From positions 166,356 to 230,355 of the forward strand of contig CAMPIX010000002.1 in the NCBI GenBank assembly GCA_946886565.1: a stretch of DNA of 64,000 nt, read 5' to 3'. This stretch comes from an uncultured Altererythrobacter sp. GTDB lineage: Bacteria; Pseudomonadota; Alphaproteobacteria; Sphingomonadales; Sphingomonadaceae. Shown one piece after another: positions 55,343 to 62,405 of the stretch (position 1 is its first letter; every line of letters starts with the position of its first letter). Both the position numbers and the translations under genes were made by a program. The notes beneath the pieces are model-generated. The model had not been told where the DNA came from. It was given only the letters and a program-made list of their open reading frames with translations, and made no database searches.

Positions 55343-56401
55343 ATGCCCGCGTGCGGGGAGAGCATCTTGGGTCGAGCGCCAACCGGCAGGCCGACGAGTT
55401 TCGACATTGCCTATCTGGCGGGGGTGTCCCAGCCCACCGTCAGCCGAGCATTGCGTGGCGACAAGGCGGTCAGCCCCGCGACCCGCGAAAAGATCGAGCG
55501 GATTGCGCGCGAGCTGAACTACACGGTCGACAAGAACGCATCCTCGCTCCGCTCGCAGCGCTCGAACACGATTGCGCTGCTGTTCTTCGAGGATCCCACG
55601 CCTGACGAGAGCATGATCAACCCGTTCTTCCTCGCGATGCTCGGTTCGATCACGCGCGCTTGCGCCCATCGCGGGCTCGACCTGCTAATCTCGTTCCAGC
55701 GGATGGAGGACGACTGGCACACCCAATACCAGGACAGCCACCGCGCGGACGGGCTGATCCTGCTCGGCTACGGCGACTACACCCTATACGAAGAGCGGCT
55801 GACGCAACTGGTAGCGCAGGGGACCCATTTCGTCCGCTGGGGTTCGGTGTGCGAGGACAATATCGGCGCGACCGTCGGCTCGGACAACTTCGGGGCCGGG
55901 CGGCTGGCTGGCGAGCATCTGATCGCGCAAGGCCGCAGCCGGATCGCTTTCCTCGGCCAGGCCGACGAACACTATCCCGAGTTCGCCGATCGCTATCGCG
56001 GGCTGTGCGGAGCGATGCGCGAAGCCGGGTTCGCCTTCGACCGCGCGCTCCAGCACGATGCGCTCACTACCGAGGAGGACGGCTATCACGCGGCGCGTGC
56101 GTTGATCGGCAGCGGTGAGCGGTTCGACGGAATCTTCGCCGGCAGCGACCTGATCGCGATCGGCGCGCTGCGCGCCCTGGCGGAAGCGGGGCGGACCGTG
56201 CCCGGCGAGGTGGCGGTGGTCGGGTTCGACGACATTCCGGCAGCCAGCCTCACCAATCCGCCGCTGACCACGATCATGCAGGATATCCGCTCGGCAGGGG
56301 CGCTCCTGGTCGGAGCGCTGATGGCCCAGGTAGAGGGTGTCGAAGGACCGGCGCGAACGCTTCCCGCCCAGCTCGTCGTGCGGGGGACCAGCGCGATCTG
56401 A
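55343..56401 (+). CDS. LacI-family transcriptional regulator of the glucan locus
   Basis: A regulator of about 352 residues. TSFDIAYLAGVSQPTVSRAL is the LacI helix-turn-helix, followed by the hinge LNYTVDKNASSLRSQRSNT and a periplasmic-binding-protein-like sensor domain (SDRADGLILLGYG-like HRADGLILLGYG; AGSDLIAIGALRAL; VVGFDDIPAASLTNPPLTT). It would repress the receptor and transporter until a maltose-type sugar binds. ATG 55343 lacks a strong ribosome site; TTG 55367 with GGGGAG upstream is a real alternative start. Confidence 0.88.
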   Translation: MPACGESILGRAPTGRPTSFDIAYLAGVSQPTVSRALRGDKAVSPATREKIERIARELNYTVDKNASSLRSQRSNTIALLFFEDPTPDESMINPFFLAMLGSITRACAHRGLDLLISFQRMEDDWHTQYQDSHRADGLILLGYGDYTLYEERLTQLVAQGTHFVRWGSVCEDNIGATVGSDNFGAGRLAGEHLIAQGRSRIAFLGQADEHYPEFADRYRGLCGAMREAGFAFDRALQHDALTTEEDGYHAARALIGSGERFDGIFAGSDLIAIGALRALAEAGRTVPGEVAVVGFDDIPAASLTNPPLTTIMQDIRSAGALLVGALMAQVEGVEGPARTLPAQLVVRGTSAI

Positions 56402-56411
56402 CGGCGTTCAC

Positions 56412-56422
56412 ATTCGTATGCG
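56412..56422. promoter_or_regulatory. Candidate LacI-family operator, sugar transporter promoter
   Basis: ATTCGTATGCG, matching ATACGTATACG of the receptor promoter at 9 of 11 positions. It lies just after the lacI stop and 92 bp upstream of the MFS start. Confidence 0.45.
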
Positions 56423-56513
56423 ATGTTGTGGCTGGGCGGCGGCTGTGCCAGCCCATGGCCTCGACGCATGGCGGCGCAAGATCGCCTGCGGACCAGGGAA
56501 AGGACGAGCGGGC

Positions 56514-58031
56514 ATGGAAAAGCCGCGCCTGGGCTTCGGCGGCCTGTGGAACATCAGCTTCGGTTTCTTCGGCATCCAGATCGGCTTCGCGCTGCAGAAC
56601 GCCAACATGTCGCGCGTCTTCCAGACCTTGGGCGCGAGCATGGACGACTTGCCCGCGCTGTGGATCGCCGCGCCGCTCACCGGGTTGATCGTCCAGCCGA
56701 TCATCGGCCACTTGTCGGATCGGACCTGGAACCGGCTCGGCCGTCGGCGACCGTATTTCCTGACCGGCGCGATCTTCGCTGCCCTGGCGCTGTTCGTCAT
56801 GCCGCTGAGCCCGGCCTTCGGCGCGCCGCTGCTGTTTGCGGCGGCGATGTTGTGGGTGCTCGACGCGAGCCTCAACGTCTCGATGGAGCCATTCCGCGCC
56901 TTCGTCGGGGATATGCTGCGCACCGACCAGCACAGCGCCGGGTACGCGGTGCAGACCGCCTTCATCGGCGCAGGCGCGGTGGTGGGATCGATCTTCCCGT
57001 TCCTGCTCGAACGGATGGGCGTCGCCAACGTCGCCGTGGACGGGGGACTCCCCGATACCGTGCGACTGAGCTTCTGGTTCGGCGCGGCCGCGCTGCTCGC
57101 CGCGGTGCTGTGGACCGTCGCTACGACGCGCGAATACAGCCCGGAGGAGCAGCGGGCCTTCGCAGGCGGCGAATGCCACGAGGCAGCGGATTTCCCCATC
57201 CGCGCGCTTGCGGCGAAGTCCTATCTCTCCAGCGCTCTGTGGATCGGCGCGGGTGTGCTCGTCGCGCTCGCTGTCCAGTGGTTTGCGCTCGAGAAGGAGA
57301 TGTTGCTGCTTGGCGCGCTACTCGCGGCCTACGGCCTGCTTTCGGCGCTGGCGATCTCGATGGCGAAGCGCGGGCAGGCGGCGAACATGCTCTCGAGCAT
57401 CGTCGGCGATTTCGCGGGCATGCCCGAGGTCATGAAGCGCCTCGCGCTGGTCCAGTTCTTCAGCTGGTCGGCGCTGTTCATCATGTGGATCAACACCACG
57501 CCGGTGGTGACGCAATACGTCTTCGGCAGCACCGACACAACCAGCGCAGCCTACAACGAAGGTGCGAACTGGGTGAACGTGCTCTTCACGGTCTATAACG
57601 GAGTCGCCGCGGTCGCCGCGCTGGCGCTGCTGCCGTGGCTCGCGCGGCGCTTCGGGCAAGTCGCGACGCATTCGATCTGCCTGACGCTGGGTGCGCTCGG
57701 TTTCCTCGGATTCTTTTTTCTGCGCGATGCCAACGCGCTGCTGGTGTGCGAGATCGGAATCGGGATCGCCTGGGCCAGCATCCTCGCCATGCCCTATGCG
57801 ATCCTCGCCTCGAACCTGCCGCAGGCCAAGCTCGGCATCTACATGGGGTTGTTCAACGTCTTCATCGTAGTGCCGCAGCTGCTCGTCGCCACGGTGATGG
57901 GGACGATCATGAACGCCCTTTTCCCGGGCGAGCCGATATGGACCATGCTGTTCGCCGCCGCGAGCTGGCTGATCGCCGCGCTCGCCATGCGGCGCGTCGC
58001 CGCCGCCTTGCCCCGCCCCCAAGGAGCTTAA
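56514..58031 (+). CDS. MFS sugar transporter (SLC45-like)
   Basis: A 505-residue membrane protein with about 12 hydrophobic segments. [20 protein letters not shown] is the loop between segments 2 and 3 typical of the SLC45/sucrose-maltose type major facilitators, and [20 protein letters not shown] is also characteristic. It would carry maltose or short glucans across the inner membrane. A candidate LacI site lies 92 bp upstream; a GH13 gene follows after 4 bp. The ribosome site is weak (AGGA 11 bases upstream). Confidence 0.85.
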   Translation: MEKPRLGFGGLWNISFGFFGIQIGFALQNANMSRVFQTLGASMDDLPALWIAAPLTGLIVQPIIGHLSDRTWNRLGRRRPYFLTGAIFAALALFVMPLSPAFGAPLLFAAAMLWVLDASLNVSMEPFRAFVGDMLRTDQHSAGYAVQTAFIGAGAVVGSIFPFLLERMGVANVAVDGGLPDTVRLSFWFGAAALLAAVLWTVATTREYSPEEQRAFAGGECHEAADFPIRALAAKSYLSSALWIGAGVLVALAVQWFALEKEMLLLGALLAAYGLLSALAISMAKRGQAANMLSSIVGDFAGMPEVMKRLALVQFFSWSALFIMWINTTPVVTQYVFGSTDTTSAAYNEGANWVNVLFTVYNGVAAVAALALLPWLARRFGQVATHSICLTLGALGFLGFFFLRDANALLVCEIGIGIAWASILAMPYAILASNLPQAKLGIYMGLFNVFIVVPQLLVATVMGTIMNALFPGEPIWTMLFAAASWLIAALAMRRVAAALPRPQGA

Positions 58032-58035
58032 GCCC

Positions 58036-59481
58036 ATGCGCAAGACCGTCGCCGCGCTGCTCGCGCTCACCGCACTCTCGGCCGGCGCGGCCTTCGCGAT
58101 GAGCGAGCGCGCCCAAGAGCCCGTTGCCGGGGAATGGGCGCCCGAGCCCGACGTCACGCTCGAGCACCCCGAATGGTCGCGCGACGCGGTGCTCTACCAG
58201 ATCAACACCCGCCAGTTCACGCCCGAGGGCACCTTCGCCGCCGCGCAAAATCAGCTTCCGCGGCTGAAGGAACTGGGCGTCGATATCCTGTGGCTCATGC
58301 CGATCCATCCGATCGGGGAGAAGAACCGCAAGGGCACACTCGGCTCGCCCTATTCGGTGAAGGACTATCACGGCGTGAATCCGGAGTTCGGGACGAAGGC
58401 GGATTTCAAGGCTTTCGTCGAGGCCGCGCACGGGCAGGGCTTTCACGTCATCTTGGACCTCGTCGCCAACCACACCGCGTGGGACCATCCGCTCGCGACC
58501 GAACACCCCGACTGGTACGAGAAGGACTGGAACGGCGACTTCCGCCCGACGCCGTGGTGGGACTGGTCCGACATCATCGACCTCGACTGGTCGAAGCCTG
58601 GCGTGCGCGAGCATGTCGGCGAGGCGATGGAGATGTGGGTGCGCGACTACGGCGTCGATGGCTTCCGCGCCGACGTCGCCGGATATGTCCCGATCGATTT
58701 CTGGGAGACGATGCGCGCGCGGCTGACCGCGATCCGCCCGGTGTTCATGCTCGGCGAAGTGCAACAGACCGCGTTCCACCGCGCCGCCTTCGACGCGACC
58801 TACGCGTGGGACTGGCACAATACCACCAAGCGCGTCGCAAAAGGCGAGGGCGATGCGACGAGCTTCTACGGCTACTACGCCGAGAATGAGAGCCTGTGGC
58901 CGCACGAAGCGATGCGGATGACCTACATCGAAAACCACGATTCGAACGCGTGGGAAGGGACGACGGAGGAGAACTACGGCCCTGCGCTCGAGGCGATGAC
59001 CGCTCTGTCCTTCACCGGCGAAGGCCTGCCGTTGATCTACAACGGAATGGAGGCATGCAATGCCAAGCGATTGGAGTTCTTCGAGAAGGACCCGATCGAC
59101 TGGACTCCGCGCGAAGATTGCCATTACGGCGAGTTGCTTGCCGACCTCATTGCCTTCCGCGAGGCCAACCCCGCGCTTGCCAACGGCCAATGGGGCGCAC
59201 GGATGCACAAGGTCGAGAACAGCGCGCCGCAGCAGCTCTTCGCCTGGGTGCGTCAGCGGGAAGGCAACAAGGTTCTCGGGCTCTTCAATATGTCCGACAG
59301 GCCGGTGACCGCGACTTTCGCCGACGCGCTACCCGAAGGGAATTACCGCGAATTCCGGGGCGGGGCGGTGCAGATCGATGCGGGCGACACGATCACGCTG
59401 CCCGCCTGGGGTTTCCGGCTGCTCGCTTCGACGGAGAGTCAGTCCGCGAAGGGGCGATTGCCTACGATCGACAGGCCGTAG
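58036..59481 (+). CDS. Exported GH13 alpha-amylase
   Basis: A 481-residue GH13 enzyme with signal peptide MRKTVAALLALTALSAGAAF. The motifs are DAVLYQINTRQFTPEGTFAA, Asp in GFRADVAGYVP, Glu in MLGEVQQTA and Asp in YIENHDSNAW; LIYNGMEACN follows. It is shorter than the amylase at 48841 and probably of a different GH13 subfamily acting on small oligosaccharides. Four bases behind the transporter, so one transcript. Its last 43 bases overlap the end of ribB on the opposite strand. Confidence 0.87.
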   Translation: MRKTVAALLALTALSAGAAFAMSERAQEPVAGEWAPEPDVTLEHPEWSRDAVLYQINTRQFTPEGTFAAAQNQLPRLKELGVDILWLMPIHPIGEKNRKGTLGSPYSVKDYHGVNPEFGTKADFKAFVEAAHGQGFHVILDLVANHTAWDHPLATEHPDWYEKDWNGDFRPTPWWDWSDIIDLDWSKPGVREHVGEAMEMWVRDYGVDGFRADVAGYVPIDFWETMRARLTAIRPVFMLGEVQQTAFHRAAFDATYAWDWHNTTKRVAKGEGDATSFYGYYAENESLWPHEAMRMTYIENHDSNAWEGTTEENYGPALEAMTALSFTGEGLPLIYNGMEACNAKRLEFFEKDPIDWTPREDCHYGELLADLIAFREANPALANGQWGARMHKVENSAPQQLFAWVRQREGNKVLGLFNMSDRPVTATFADALPEGNYREFRGGAVQIDAGDTITLPAWGFRLLASTESQSAKGRLPTIDRP

Positions 59482-60734
59482 CCTTCCAGCGCCACCAGGG
59501 AATGGTGCGAGTTGGTCAGCAGCTCCATGTCGTGCACGCCGAGCTCGGCGAGGATTTGCGCGCCGACGCCGTAGTCGCGGAATTCCTCGATGTCCTGCTC
59601 AACCGGATCGCCGCGATGGACGCGGGTCATCGTGGTCATATCGCGGCCGACCGCCTTGTTGATCACCACGATCACGCCGGCTCCCTCGGCGGCGATGATC
59701 TCCATCGATTTCTGCAGCATCCCGCCGCGCGGCGTATCCTCGCCGAAGATGTCGGCGAAGGGATTGAGCAGGTGCATCCGCACCAGCGTGGGTTTCACCG
59801 GATCGACATGGCCGAGAACGAGCGCGAGCGTATCGTCGCCGGTTGCCTTGTTGTGGAAGCTGATCGCGTTCCAGGCGCCGCCGAAGCGGCTGGCGAAGCG
59901 GGTCTCGGCGCGCTTCTCCACCATGTGGTCGTGCTTGCGGCGATAGGCGATCAGGTCGCGGATCGTGCCGATCTTGAGATCGTGGCGGCGGGCGAAGGCG
60001 ACCAGGTCTTCGAGCCGCGCCATCGTGCCGTCGTCGTTCATGATCTCGCAGATCACGCCCGAGGGATTGAGCCCGGCGAGGCGCGAGATGTCGACCGCGG
60101 CCTCGGTGTGGCCGGCGCGGACCAGCACCCCGCCGTCGCGCGCGACGAGCGGGAAGACGTGGCCCGGAGTGACGATATCGTCGGGCCCGTGCGCGGCGTC
60201 GATCGCCACGCTGATCGTGCGCGCGCGGTCGCCCGCACTGATCCCGGTGGTCACACCCTCGCGCGCCTCGATCGAGGTGGTGAAGGCGGTCTCGTGCCGC
60301 GTGCGGTTGTTGCGGCTCATCGGCTCGAGACGGAGCTGGTCGCAGCGCGCGCGGGTCATCGACAGGCAGATCAGGCCCTTGCCGTGGGTCGCCATGAAGT
60401 TGATCGCGGCCGGGGTCGCCATCTGCGCGGGAATCACCAGATCGCCCTCGTTCTCGCGATCCTCGTCGTCGACCAGCACGAACATCCGCCCGTTGCGCGC
60501 CTCGTCGATGATCTCCTCGATCGTCGCGAGCACCGGCCGATCATCGTTCGCGCGCAGGAAAGTCGCCAGCTTCTCAAGCGTTTCCGAGGTGGGGTTCCAG
60601 CCTTCCTCACCGCATTCGCGCAAAGAGTTCGCGTGCAATCCCGCGGCGCGGGCGACGCCTGCGCGTGACATCTTTCCAGTTTCAACGAGATCGTGGATTT
60701 TCTGCTTGATGGCAGTCGTGCTGAAATCGGTCAT
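59439..60734 (-). CDS. ribB: 3,4-Dihydroxy-2-butanone-4-phosphate synthase with N-terminal HTH and decayed GTP-cyclohydrolase-II domain (RibBX)
   Basis: A 431-residue riboflavin biosynthesis protein. Residues about 20-55 (KMSRAGVARAAGLHANSLRE) look like a helix-turn-helix. The RibB domain has DDEDRENEGDLVIP with the metal-binding glutamate and HTEAAVDISRLAGLNPSGV. The C-terminal part aligns with GTP cyclohydrolase II but, where three zinc-binding cysteines are expected, has MHLLNPFADIFGEDTPRGG: none remains. It thus makes dihydroxybutanone phosphate from ribulose-5-phosphate but should not open GTP. The RibBX type is known in alphaproteobacteria. ATG 60749 is an alternative start. Confidence 0.88.
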   Translation of the reverse strand: MTDFSTTAIKQKIHDLVETGKMSRAGVARAAGLHANSLRECGEEGWNPTSETLEKLATFLRANDDRPVLATIEEIIDEARNGRMFVLVDDEDRENEGDLVIPAQMATPAAINFMATHGKGLICLSMTRARCDQLRLEPMSRNNRTRHETAFTTSIEAREGVTTGISAGDRARTISVAIDAAHGPDDIVTPGHVFPLVARDGGVLVRAGHTEAAVDISRLAGLNPSGVICEIMNDDGTMARLEDLVAFARRHDLKIGTIRDLIAYRRKHDHMVEKRAETRFASRFGGAWNAISFHNKATGDDTLALVLGHVDPVKPTLVRMHLLNPFADIFGEDTPRGGMLQKSMEIIAAEGAGVIVVINKAVGRDMTTMTRVHRGDPVEQDIEEFRDYGVGAQILAELGVHDMELLTNSHHSLVALEGYGLSIVGNRPFAD

Positions 60735-60746
60735 ATGCACGAAGTA

Positions 60747-60795
60747 CATCGCAATGTGTGATTCGGCAACGTCAATTCACATTGCAATGTGAATT
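60747..60795. promoter_or_regulatory. Long palindrome upstream of ribB with a partial second copy
   Basis: A perfect 22-bp palindrome at 60774-60795 centres on CACATTGCAATGTG. A partial copy, ACATCGCAATGTGTGA, begins at 60746; the shared GCAATGTG is offset by exactly 33 bp, about three helical turns. It lies in the 66-bp gap between the crp/fnr stop and ribB, so operator (two sites on one face) or a terminator stem are both possible. Confidence 0.55.
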
Positions 60796-60800
60796 TGGCG

Positions 60801-61562
60801 CTATTTTCCGAGCTCTTCCCCGATGTGCAGCGCGCCCTCGCCATAGAGATAGGTCGCGTCGAAATCGCCGTGCGCCTCGAGCTTTGCGCGGTCGTCGAAG
60901 CTCACAGCGCCGCGCCGGAAGTCCGCTATCCCCAGCCGCCGCAGCTCCCCGATCGCGCGGTTCATGTGCACCGGAGTCGTGCCGCACATGTCGGCGAGGT
61001 CGATCTGGGTCAACGGCGAGCGGAAGCCGGTGGGGCCAGCGAGGCCGACCATATCGAGCCGGTGCCAGAGCTCGGCCATGAGGTGCGCGACCCGGCGATT
61101 GGCCTTGAGCTGCTCGAGCTTGAGCACCCATTGCCGGTGCAGCGCGGCGTCGAGCAGGGTCGAGAACCAGAACAGCCGCGAGAGGTGCGGTTCGCTCGCC
61201 ATGAGGTCGCTGAGCCGCGCGTGCTCGATCGAACCCACACGGCTCGGACCGATAGTAACGATGTCGTGATCGAGCCGCTTGAGCGCGAAACCGTGCAGGT
61301 CGACGAAATCGCCGGGGACCTGGACCCCGACGATGTAGCGCTTGTCGTTCTCGTAGATCGTGCGGAGGATGAAGCCTTCGATCAGGATCGTGCTGCGGTT
61401 GCACAGTTCGCCGCGCGCGAGAATCCGGTGTGCATCGTCATATTCGCGGACATCGACGACGGAATCCTCGACTATCTGCTTCTCGCGATCGGACATCGCG
61501 TGGCGCAATCGCCCCATCAGGAATCGACCCGTCAGGGGGTAGCGCTCGAGTTCTCCCTTCAT
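60801..61562 (-). CDS. Crp/Fnr-family transcriptional regulator
   Basis: A 253-residue regulator. The cyclic-nucleotide-binding-like beta roll includes NRSTILIEGFILRTIYENDK, VGVQVPGDFVDLHGFAL; the Crp-type winged HTH is TQIDLADMCGTTPVHMNRAI with GELRRLGIADFRRG. The N-terminal cysteine cluster of oxygen-sensing FNR is absent, so the ligand is unknown. ATG 61562 chosen; the frame opens at TTG 61622. Divergent from a response regulator gene, and directly upstream of ribB on the same strand. Confidence 0.85.
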   Translation of the reverse strand: MKGELERYPLTGRFLMGRLRHAMSDREKQIVEDSVVDVREYDDAHRILARGELCNRSTILIEGFILRTIYENDKRYIVGVQVPGDFVDLHGFALKRLDHDIVTIGPSRVGSIEHARLSDLMASEPHLSRLFWFSTLLDAALHRQWVLKLEQLKANRRVAHLMAELWHRLDMVGLAGPTGFRSPLTQIDLADMCGTTPVHMNRAIGELRRLGIADFRRGAVSFDDRAKLEAHGDFDATYLYGEGALHIGEELGK

Positions 61563-61617
61563 CGTGCACTCTACGTCCCGCCACCGGGGGAGTTCCGATT
61601 CGTGCGGAGTTTCGTGC

Positions 61618-61646
61618 GACAAGCTCTTGTCACCAGCCCGTCACAA
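61618..61646. promoter_or_regulatory. Overlapping inverted repeats in the crp/fnr-response-regulator divergent promoter
   Basis: GACAAG-CT-CTTGTC at 61618-61631 has perfect 6-bp arms; TTGTCAC-N6-GTCACAA-like symmetry (61627-61646, outer TTGT/ACAA plus AC/GT) overlaps it. Size fits a Crp/Fnr dimer site, so autoregulation is possible. Which of the two is used cannot be told from sequence. Confidence 0.4.
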
Positions 61647-61681
61647 CCGCGCGGCAATCCAGGCCGGCAAGGGGAGCGATC

Positions 61682-62356
61682 GTGGGCGTCATCAACATCT
61701 TCCTCACCGACCGACTGGGCGAGGCGCTAGACGATTTCGAGCACGACGCCATGCGCTTCGTCTTCGGCCGCCTGCATGCCGACGGGCCGGGCCAGCTTGT
61801 CGAAGGGCCGATGTGGGCCTTCGTCGATTGGGTGATGGACGATCTCGCCGGGCTCGAGATGTGCCGCCGGCTGCGAGCAGATCCGCGCACCAGCGGTGCA
61901 CATGTCACGATGGTGCTCGAAACCGACGATCTCGAGGATCGCCGCCGCGCGCTGCGTGCGGGCGCGGACGATTACATGGTCGGGCCGCTCGACCGGCGCG
62001 CCGTGCTCGACCGCGTGTTCGCGCTCCAGCATCACCAGCGAAAGCGCCATTCGGTGCAACGGATCGAACTGGGCGAGCTCGCGATCGATCTCGCTGCGCT
62101 CCAGGCGCGCTGGGCCGGGCAAGCGATCCACCTGCGGCCGAACGAATTCCGCCTGCTTCGCTTCTTCGCCGAGAATCCCGATCAGGTGCACTCGCGCACC
62201 GACCTGATCGGCGGCCTGGGCAAGCTCGATCCGCCGATCGACGTACGCACGGTCGACGTATGGATCGGCCGCCTGCGCCGCGCGCTCAAGAGCGCCGGTG
62301 CAGGCAATCCGCTGCGTACGGTGCGCTCGCTCGGCTACGTGTTCGACGCGCCCTGA
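61682..62356 (+). CDS. OmpR/PhoB-type response regulator with degenerate receiver
   Basis: A 224-residue protein: receiver-like domain to about 115 and a PhoB-type winged helix (ELAIDLAALQARWAGQAIHL, RPNEFRLLRFFAENPDQVHS, VDVWIGRLRRALKSAG). Asp49 in FVDWVMDD fits the phosphoacceptor, but the invariant lysine of the K-P motif is Gly101 (DDYMVGPLD), the Thr position is Glu (VLETDD), and the N-terminal acidic pair is reduced to TD. Ordinary phospho-switching is therefore doubtful. Start GTG 61682 has GGGGAG upstream. No histidine kinase is adjacent. Confidence 0.82.
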   Translation: MGVINIFLTDRLGEALDDFEHDAMRFVFGRLHADGPGQLVEGPMWAFVDWVMDDLAGLEMCRRLRADPRTSGAHVTMVLETDDLEDRRRALRAGADDYMVGPLDRRAVLDRVFALQHHQRKRHSVQRIELGELAIDLAALQARWAGQAIHLRPNEFRLLRFFAENPDQVHSRTDLIGGLGKLDPPIDVRTVDVWIGRLRRALKSAGAGNPLRTVRSLGYVFDAP

Positions 62357-62375
62357 TCCTGAAAAGAATGGGCGG

Positions 62376-62387
62376 CCCGCCGGCGGG
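62376..62387. terminator. GC-rich palindrome between convergent genes
   Basis: CCCGCCGGCGGG is a perfect 12-bp palindrome in the 49-bp gap between the response-regulator stop and the end of the opposing TonB receptor gene. No T-run follows either side; a termination role is only suggested by position. Confidence 0.25.
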
Positions 62388-62405
62388 TGGGGCGGGCGAA
62401 GCCGG

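Noticed and set aside
42770..59481. Glucan locus as a recently acquired island
   Set aside because: No integrase, tRNA, direct-repeat ends or base-composition shift was visible; gene style matches the rest.
60735..60800. FMN riboswitch before ribB
   Set aside because: Only 66 bases separate the genes, too short for the conserved aptamer, and its sequence blocks are absent.
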